42,822 bases of DNA from a virus, in IMG/VR virus record IMGVR_UViG_3300005613_000131, positions 1 through 42,822 of that record, one strand, 5' to 3'. Both the position numbers and the translations under genes were made by a program. This document shows positions 37,501-42,822 of the stretch, piece by piece. The notes beneath the pieces are model-generated. The model had not been told where the DNA came from. It saw only the letters and a program-made list of their open reading frames with translations, and ran no database searches. Every line of letters starts with the position of its first letter. The stretch's first letter is position 1.

Positions 37501-40500
37501 CCTCAGCACTGTTTGTTGGCTTACAGCATAAAGGAGCCAAAGCAAGGAATAGGATTATCAGGGCACAGATATATGATGAAGGCTACCAGAGAATAGCACC
37601 ATTCCTAGATACTGGTGATGCCCAAGCTAGAAGATTATTGGAGTTCATCCATGAAAATATGGATGTACTGACTGTTGCCCAAGCTAATGAATTAGAGAAG
37701 AACCTATCTATCTATATGTCTAGAGTAGAAGCACTTACCAATACCAGAAGAAAGGCTATGGCTCGTAGTAGAGAATTGTTGGAAGAGGGTATAAAACCTG
37801 GCACTCCTACTTGGTATGAGGAGACAGACAGAATATGGCAAGAGCACTTCAAAATAACAGACCCAGAATTATTCTCCTTACAACGAGCAGCAGCCAAAGA
37901 CCTAGATGTTGCTATGGGTATGAAAGATATTCCAAAACCAATAATAAACGCCTCTGGTAGAACTCTTACTCCAATGGATGTGGCATCCCTCCACTATGCT
38001 ACAGGTAATGATTTAGCCTATGCCATAATGAACTCAGAGGCTCTTATGCCAAAACCATATTTTGTAAAGTCTACTGCTGTGGAAGCTATTGACATGGCTC
38101 GTAGGGCAGGAACCACTAGAGAAGCTCTAGGCTTTACCGATGATGCTATTGGTGGAGTGTATGACCAAATAGTGCATGGACTACGTTCTGACCCAGCTAT
38201 CCATGATGTGCTAACTGTTCGACGTATGCAGTTGGATAACTTTGCTATGGACTTGGAGTCTATTAGAATCAACGGCTCTATTAGTAGTGACACCACTAAA
38301 GTGGTGCAGAATATGGCTGATGATTTTGCTAATAATTTGGAGAAGTTGGACATATATGCCAAACCCATTGGTGGTTGGGAACCTATGTATCGTGGTAGTC
38401 TTGCCCCAAAAGATATTCTAGGTGGTGGTGATTTTCCTGGAGTATTCCTTTCCACCAAAAAGGAGTATGCAGCCCAATATGGAGCTATTAAGGAATACTA
38501 TGTGGTACAAGGACAAAGATTACTGGATTTGGATGATATTGTAGTTAAGGAACTTATTGGTGAATTTTCCAAAAAATATCCTAAGGTGATAAATCTTATT
38601 GATAATTTGCCAGATGACCTTTTCCTATTTCCAAATGATGAGTGGGTTAAATTTCTTAGAAGTAAAGGATACACTGGAACCTCCATAGGTTCTGATAGAT
38701 TTATATTTAATCCTAAGGATGTGCTGACAACTAAGCCAACCATTCCAACTCACCTAGGTGAAGGTTCCTCAGACTGGTGGCGTATCAAACAAGAAGCTAT
38801 GGACAAAGCTATGGTCTCCTACCACCAAGACTTTACTGACTATACCAACCTCAATGCTCTAGATGCCTTTATGCGACATATATTTCCATACTGGACTTAT
38901 GAATCCCAACGATGGTTCTGGCTTCCTCGTAACTTTGTAACCCATCCAGGTGTTCTTAATACCTGGGGTAAATATATGAATAACTCTGACTATGGCTATA
39001 TCCACATGCCTGGAACTTCCTTAGATGTGAACATAATGCGTGGTACGGTTTACAAAGGTGGCATGTCTACTCTGGTTAGACGTGACTACCCAGACTATTA
39101 TGATGAAGCCTTCCCTGAGTTATTTGAATCAGTGGACTATGCCCAAAGATTGGGTTTCTTTCCCAACATATTCTATGGTTTCTTAACCTCAGAGTTTGGC
39201 GGTAGACAGCCACAGCGAGGACAGCTTCTTCCTGCAATAGTTAGAACACCACTAGACCTATTTGTTGCTGCACATCCAGGCTCAGAAGCAGCTAGACAAA
39301 TACAGGATAGATTATTCCCAGACTACTTTAGACAGTATTCCCAAATATGCCAAGCCACCCACTTAGCCACAGATGACCAAATTCGTAGAGGAATAAATGG
39401 AGTATTTATTTGGGAAAAGATGCAACGAAATGACCCACTTACACCAGAGGAGTCAGAGTTGTGGAATCAAGCTAGACAAAAGGTAGCAGCGCTAGGTCCA
39501 CTTATGGAGCATGGTGGTATCTATAGACTACGCCATGAGGATAGAACAGAGGCATATGAGTTGTTTGGTAAATATATAGAGGAGATAACTGGTATATCAC
39601 CAGACATGCAGAAGAAACTCCGTATGCACGGTATGTCAGTAGGTGACATAGTTGGTGGCTTATCCCAGATGGATATGCTGCAAATTGAGGAAGCATTAGA
39701 ATACCAGCGGTGGATTTCTCCCAGAGTAACTGCCTCACTTAGACCAAGCAATGAGCAGGAGGTTAATCTAATTCTATCAGAATTTTGGACTATGGTAAAA
39801 CAACACAATGATGATAACATGGATAGACTAGAGGAGTTAGAGGCTCAAGCATTTGCTGGACAAGGTGGGTGGATTTCCCGTGAAGAATACGTGGAAAGTG
39901 TAAGGTCAATCATGTCTGATAATGCCAGCTATATACATGAACTCAGAGGTGATACATATGACCCAGCAACAGGGACATACAGCCAAAATCCCAATGCTAA
40001 AACCAAGTTTAGAAATGTTCCAGTAACCCTAGAAGAGCGGTCAGCTTTCTATGCAGAACGTGGTGTAATACTTACCATGTCCACTTTTGATGAGATGTTG
40101 GCTATGTGGTATGAATTATCTCCTAAGCAGGTAATTGACCCAGAAACAGATAGGCTATATACTGATTGGTCTACATACTTTGCCACTATGGATGCAATAG
40201 AAGGTCTAATGCCACCTGACCTTAAATCCGAATGGGAAGCATATATGAGTCGTAATAGAACTCCAGGTTGGATTAGATATAAGCAGGCTACAGAGGAATA
40301 CCTAGTTCCTTATTGGAATGTAACTAATCTGATTAAAGAACAATTTAGCCCAGAGGAGCAAGCTCTTATAGATGAATACTACCTAATAAAGGACATAGAC
40401 CCACTTAGAGCACAAGCCATACAAGACTACACCATGCCAAATGGTCTAAAGCTATTATCACAGTACCGTAGCAGACTATCAGATGCAAGGAAGAAGTTGA

Positions 40501-40625
40501 GAATGTCAATTCCAATGGTGGATGCACAACTCCTATATTGGGGTAGGACTGCAACTTTACTTACTCCAAAAGCTGAGGAGCTTTACAACCAACTAGTAGA
40601 TGAAGGACAAAGGCTATATGGATAA
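34569..40625 (+). CDS. Giant virion (probably ejected) protein with ADP-ribosyltransferase-like domain
   Basis: 2,018 residues, one seventh of the genome, coupled to the portal. Mostly helical, with a hydrophobic stretch at about 378-417 (YLGFGLLIKAAKATKGVPVI) that could enter a membrane. Residues ~1265-1388 match the ART-like domain of phage polyvalent proteins: YRGS (1274-1277), GVFLSTKKEYAAQYG (1291-1305), a strand ending LLDLDD, then SKGYTG and FIFNPKDV. A later part (about 1415-1445, FMRHIFPYWTYESQRWFWLP) resembles the end module of internal virion proteins. Such proteins are packaged and injected with the DNA. Catalysis is inferred: the R/H-S/T-E pattern is incomplete. Confidence 0.65.
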   Translation: MDGFEEQLKRWQQKAIDAYGILESIKPKSREEMVTEQSPWQATTALSPLQKLLSWFMRASYPMHYEQKTGALIPGLPGPEAEQVKKEVEAGSTLAETKAISDYEESTWFLNVYSATPTDFTKANITSFDEYLERFPPEPQTDPADIAAAKEYAETYLLPGTKTPVDLAPEDYAAAKEFIVSPLETRPQFKGIHLTTVEEMVKWLQKEVELPELAEEEKGQLLEVLKSESGLTDEELAEIEASTSDWTAKMEEYQQDREQIKRYKLGLETPNMPAMSIGDRMKLFGSQPALALMDAMQPFWTYWNFPEAAIVTRGAMSIGKYFPKLSSKESKEAEEEMKSELDSLYQKNREAGMGFWMAHSKAWQDWELSQWGKMGLEIVLDPVSYLGFGLLIKAAKATKGVPVIGKIFGGLGAFERGFITATEAPFTAVKGWMKAIPKTTGQRATKSGAFTRDSIFAIHGKNASRLGKTMEQITLDEFTSLNEKAISHTLANPDAIDDLAQLGRAYIKRDVLTHDDLAGLASRVGSKLKPDDITQGMVEAFEHIVEHTNVKGSKFRVYKLKEAAQKLLKDVLEVAETPAKMKIVKDFITELYSDAITKGRHIATELPMVDSIDQAASLAEKAIFTEAKEGLYFKRLHGGFTAAIMNNAIDPFVTQIWRNWIDKKIIMPFARAYLITGSYAPWNWAEEVGRTIFGRGGTIYGKNTPAELEALTLGLMFDRTVLQGASLAKESYKNILKKRLLRPGAEIGIGEISQSALLKELEADVGKPMLEKILMLGWLPGQKGRAIHEAMYFPIRASQWSGGMQRSGYVTSKWLENLNDIAGDTMKSIHNAMPPTTLDGVAGLPSKTKKAFAKGLEQRGLVGPEAVRNYPKNFSVRNIHASEVHEARLKYPDLGVVGDMAEEAAYSGRLWDDVGGFIESAWDKEIDDVLATPEAKAKFMEKFVDDALGSVERVQDADTLLAFAKYLQSISTDLPETTSALFVGLQHKGAKARNRIIRAQIYDEGYQRIAPFLDTGDAQARRLLEFIHENMDVLTVAQANELEKNLSIYMSRVEALTNTRRKAMARSRELLEEGIKPGTPTWYEETDRIWQEHFKITDPELFSLQRAAAKDLDVAMGMKDIPKPIINASGRTLTPMDVASLHYATGNDLAYAIMNSEALMPKPYFVKSTAVEAIDMARRAGTTREALGFTDDAIGGVYDQIVHGLRSDPAIHDVLTVRRMQLDNFAMDLESIRINGSISSDTTKVVQNMADDFANNLEKLDIYAKPIGGWEPMYRGSLAPKDILGGGDFPGVFLSTKKEYAAQYGAIKEYYVVQGQRLLDLDDIVVKELIGEFSKKYPKVINLIDNLPDDLFLFPNDEWVKFLRSKGYTGTSIGSDRFIFNPKDVLTTKPTIPTHLGEGSSDWWRIKQEAMDKAMVSYHQDFTDYTNLNALDAFMRHIFPYWTYESQRWFWLPRNFVTHPGVLNTWGKYMNNSDYGYIHMPGTSLDVNIMRGTVYKGGMSTLVRRDYPDYYDEAFPELFESVDYAQRLGFFPNIFYGFLTSEFGGRQPQRGQLLPAIVRTPLDLFVAAHPGSEAARQIQDRLFPDYFRQYSQICQATHLATDDQIRRGINGVFIWEKMQRNDPLTPEESELWNQARQKVAALGPLMEHGGIYRLRHEDRTEAYELFGKYIEEITGISPDMQKKLRMHGMSVGDIVGGLSQMDMLQIEEALEYQRWISPRVTASLRPSNEQEVNLILSEFWTMVKQHNDDNMDRLEELEAQAFAGQGGWISREEYVESVRSIMSDNASYIHELRGDTYDPATGTYSQNPNAKTKFRNVPVTLEERSAFYAERGVILTMSTFDEMLAMWYELSPKQVIDPETDRLYTDWSTYFATMDAIEGLMPPDLKSEWEAYMSRNRTPGWIRYKQATEEYLVPYWNVTNLIKEQFSPEEQALIDEYYLIKDIDPLRAQAIQDYTMPNGLKLLSQYRSRLSDARKKLRMSIPMVDAQLLYWGRTATLLTPKAEELYNQLVDEGQRLYG

Positions 40626-40634
40626 ATATATTTA

Positions 40635-40676
40635 ATTGTAAATATATGTCTTATATAATGGATAATTAAATATATT
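40635..40676. repeat. AT-rich 42-bp element, copy 2
   Basis: 37 of 42 bases match 19654-19695. It lies just after the giant gene and before the HNH-like gene. It could be a protein-binding site, an unwinding element or a weak transcription pause. Confidence 0.75.
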
Positions 40677-40723
40677 AGTTTACATAACGAAAACTACATT
40701 ACATAATACTCTTGTGAGGTGAA

Positions 40724-41182
40724 ATGAGAAACACCAAAGAATACATGAGGGAATACCAAAAAGCTAGGAGAGCCAAGTTATCCAGTCAAGGTATGTGCAA
40801 GTGTTGTTGTTCTAATCCAGCAACACCTGGTTTTGCAACATGTGATGTGTGCAGGACTAGGTCAAGGCAGCATATGTATAATAAGAAACCAAGAAAACGT
40901 CATACTGGCATACATTCCAAAATAGAGTTTACAAAACCATCTAAACCAATTATTTGTCCTTTGTGTGATTCAATACCAAGCCAGCTATATTGGCACCACT
41001 GGGATAACAATCATCCAGAGCTTGGCATGTGGTTATGTCCTTATTGTAATATAATTGTGGAACTGGAAGAAAAAGGTTTGGTGGAAAAATATAAAAAATT
41101 AAAAGAAGAAATTATTTATATTTACAACTGTAAAGTGCTAGAAAGTCAGCTTAGCTTGAGATTTTTAGAGAAAACTACTTGA
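40724..41182 (+). CDS. HNH-like double zinc-knuckle protein, possible homing endonuclease
   Basis: 152 residues, GAGGTG before ATG. An N-terminal C4 knuckle (CKCCCSNPATPGFATCDVCR) is followed by a basic linker and a CPLCD ... WHHWDNNHPELGMWLCPYCN block, the layout of HNH nucleases with structural zinc. The His pair would supply the catalytic and metal ligands. It interrupts the portal-to-scaffold order, is flanked by AT-rich spacers, and its last third is much richer in A than its neighbours. All this fits a selfish insertion, though activity is not shown. Confidence 0.6.
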   Translation: MRNTKEYMREYQKARRAKLSSQGMCKCCCSNPATPGFATCDVCRTRSRQHMYNKKPRKRHTGIHSKIEFTKPSKPIICPLCDSIPSQLYWHHWDNNHPELGMWLCPYCNIIVELEEKGLVEKYKKLKEEIIYIYNCKVLESQLSLRFLEKTT

Positions 41183-41207
41183 CAATAAACTCACAGTATG
41201 TTATACT
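41179..41207 (+). promoter_or_regulatory. Promoter of scaffold and capsid genes
   Basis: TTGACA (41179-41184), 17-base spacer, TATACT (41202-41207). It overlaps the end of the HNH-like gene and lacks the box. It gives extra capsid expression. Confidence 0.87.
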
Positions 41208-41228
41208 TATAGTAATAGGAGGTGAATA

Positions 41229-41777
41229 ATGCCCGAAGATGACCAGACTCAAGAAGGCATAGTAACTCCATCTGAACCACCTAAGCCAACAGCAAAGATG
41301 GTTCCAGAAAAGGATTTGCTCGCCTATAAGAGTAGTGCCGAAAGGGAAAAGAAAGAGCTACAGGCCAAGTTAGAGCAAACCACAGAAGCTCACCAGCAGG
41401 CTCATAGTAATTACCTTCAAGCACAGGCTGCCAAAGAGCAGTTGGAAGAACAGCTAAAAGAGGGCACAGCTACCAAGGATGAGGTAGCACAACTCCAATC
41501 AGAGCTTGAGAACAAGAAAACTCAAGTTGTTAATCTTGAACAAAGGTTGACAGACCAAAAAGTGGAATTTATACATAATACATTTGGAACTCCACTTGAT
41601 ACACTTAAAGGTAAAACGGTTGAGCAGTTGGAACTTGTACTTGAAACCCTCCAAGCAGCAGGTGTGAGAAAGCCACCACCTTTAGACACTGGAGGAGGTG
41701 ATGTTCGTGGAGCAGTTCCATCAACACCAATAGACCAATGTAGAGAGGAAATTGCTGCACTTAGAGGAAATAAATAA
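41229..41777 (+). CDS. Capsid scaffold protein
   Basis: 182 residues, AGGAGGTG before ATG. A charged coiled coil (about 38-115, REKKELQAKLEQTTEAHQQA and on) lies between a flexible acidic N-terminus and a disordered Gly/Pro region. Position just before the major capsid gene and build are those of phage scaffolds, which shape the procapsid and leave. No protease domain is fused. Confidence 0.85.
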   Translation: MPEDDQTQEGIVTPSEPPKPTAKMVPEKDLLAYKSSAEREKKELQAKLEQTTEAHQQAHSNYLQAQAAKEQLEEQLKEGTATKDEVAQLQSELENKKTQVVNLEQRLTDQKVEFIHNTFGTPLDTLKGKTVEQLELVLETLQAAGVRKPPPLDTGGGDVRGAVPSTPIDQCREEIAALRGNK

Positions 41778-41790
41778 GGAGGAATAAACT

Positions 41791-42816
41791 ATGGGAGCAG
41801 TAGTTGGACATTGGAAAAACTTAACAGAAGCCCAGAAGCTTACCCAATCCCAGCTGATTCCTGGTGTTATCGAGGAAGATATATACCGCAACAGCTTACT
41901 TGACCGTACCCCTGTAGTCCTTGCTCAAGGCCAGTCAATTAAGTGGAATAGGGAATCTACTGTCCTGGATGATGCAGTCCAGAACATGGACATTGGTGAG
42001 AAGATGACTTGGACTTCCAATGTTGAATATGACCAACAGGAAACTTCCCTCAAGAGAAAAGCAATCCAAAGATTGCTGGATAATTTCATAGTTGATGTTT
42101 ATGGAACTATAAACAACTATGAAGCTCAGGCTCTCTGGGAAATAAAGAAGGGTATGATGAGGAAGTTAGGTGATTCCCTAATTTATGATGATATCACCTA
42201 TGGCAGTTCTAAACAATTCGATGGCTTACATGCACTGGCAGCCATCCAGACTGGCACTGACCTTGACATTGATGAAGGTGGTGCTTTGTCTATGGGTAAT
42301 GTAAGGACGGTAATAGATGCCATGAAATATGGTGTTGATGCTATCTATCTTCCTTATTGCATCCACCGTAGAATAAATGCAGCCTACCAAGAGCGTGCAT
42401 TTGCTGGTACCGCTGGTGACCATGTGATGTCTCTAATCTCATTTGGCTATAATGAAGTTGGTAGAAGGGTAATGTTCTTCGACGGGATACCTTTGGTGCC
42501 AACTGACTTTTTAGTCAAGGAGAATGATGGTGTTGGTGATGGTAGTGACCTCAGAGCCAAGTATACCACTGGTACTGAAACATATTCCATATTCTTCATC
42601 AAGTTTGGTGACATCTTTAATTCAGAACCAGGCTTGTGTGTGGGATTTGGTGACCCTGAGATGGGTCAAAGCCTGTATAAGGTCGAACTCTTTGACAAGT
42701 TGGAAGACTATGATGCAAAGGGTATCAGGCTGGTAACTTACACCACTCCGCTGTTGGGCAGTAAGCTATGTCTTGGAAGGATATTTGATGTCCAAGACTC
42801 CGCAGTAACCTATTAA
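41791..42816 (+). CDS. Major capsid protein
   Basis: 341 residues, AAGGAGG before ATG, strong promoter upstream. The N-terminal arm, long-helix region (EAQALWEIKKGMMRKLGDSL) and a C-terminal domain with VRTVIDAMKYGVDAIYLPY then MFFDGIPLVPTDF are those of HK97-fold phage capsid proteins. It forms the head shell. Its end is repeated at 1-117 because of the overlap of window ends. Confidence 0.88.
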   Translation: MGAVVGHWKNLTEAQKLTQSQLIPGVIEEDIYRNSLLDRTPVVLAQGQSIKWNRESTVLDDAVQNMDIGEKMTWTSNVEYDQQETSLKRKAIQRLLDNFIVDVYGTINNYEAQALWEIKKGMMRKLGDSLIYDDITYGSSKQFDGLHALAAIQTGTDLDIDEGGALSMGNVRTVIDAMKYGVDAIYLPYCIHRRINAAYQERAFAGTAGDHVMSLISFGYNEVGRRVMFFDGIPLVPTDFLVKENDGVGDGSDLRAKYTTGTETYSIFFIKFGDIFNSEPGLCVGFGDPEMGQSLYKVELFDKLEDYDAKGIRLVTYTTPLLGSKLCLGRIFDVQDSAVTY

Positions 42817-42822
42817 GGAGGC
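42700..42822. repeat. Terminal direct repeat, right copy
   Basis: Identical to bases 1-123; see the left copy. Confidence 0.93.

Overview
The window is one complete circular (or circularly permuted) tailed-phage genome. Its first 123 bases are repeated exactly as its last 123, leaving 42,699 unique bases. The phage hallmarks are a terminase large subunit, a portal, a scaffold, a capsid protein, tail/fibre proteins with C1q-like and FN3-like domains, a phage-type family A DNA polymerase and very dense gene packing. The host is a bacterium: promoters match the TTGACA/TATAAT consensus and most genes have AGGAGG-type ribosome sites. The host cannot be named from the sequence. No integrase, peptidoglycan hydrolase, primase or RNA polymerase was recognised.

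Layout. (1) Late plus-strand block, from 28.0 kb through the origin of the window to 9.5 kb: terminase small subunit, small membrane proteins (one holin-like), fibre proteins, terminase large subunit, portal, a 2,018-residue probable internal/ejected virion protein carrying an ADP-ribosyltransferase-like domain, an HNH-like insertion, scaffold, major capsid protein, then decoration, adaptor, tail and fibre genes, ending in a connector-like protein with a long 14-residue-repeat helical stalk. I see no tail-tube, chaperone or tape-measure set, so a podovirus-like particle is the better guess. (2) Early minus-strand block, from 25.6 kb down to 9.5 kb: dozens of small genes (many zinc ribbons and single-helix membrane peptides), then a P-loop helicase-like ATPase, a possible ribbon-helix-helix regulator, a Cas4/RecB-type nuclease, a Sak4-like ATPase, a roughly 590-nt structured RNA, an ASCH-domain protein, an ERCC4-like nuclease, a DNA methyltransferase, a dCMP deaminase and the DNA polymerase. 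(3) Control region, 25.6-28.0 kb: divergent promoters, a lone plus-strand gene of unlike base composition (25944-26546) with its own terminator, and a small minus-strand cluster with an HExxH protein.

Control. A 16-bp box (TAGNACNNNTGTNCTA in the direction of transcription) abuts the -35 hexamer of three promoters: the main early minus promoter, the promoter of the lone plus gene, and the promoter of the ribbon-helix-helix-like gene. Further copies lie at 19.63 and 26.6-26.8 kb. The terminase and capsid promoters lack it. Two promoters (19.6 kb and 28.0 kb) place TACAAT exactly six bases before a start codon with no ribosome site, which implies leaderless mRNAs.

Best candidates for something new: the large structured RNA at 15.9-16.5 kb, the box regulon, the giant virion protein with its ART-like domain, and an in-frame UGA that splits an FN3-like fibre domain at 3912.
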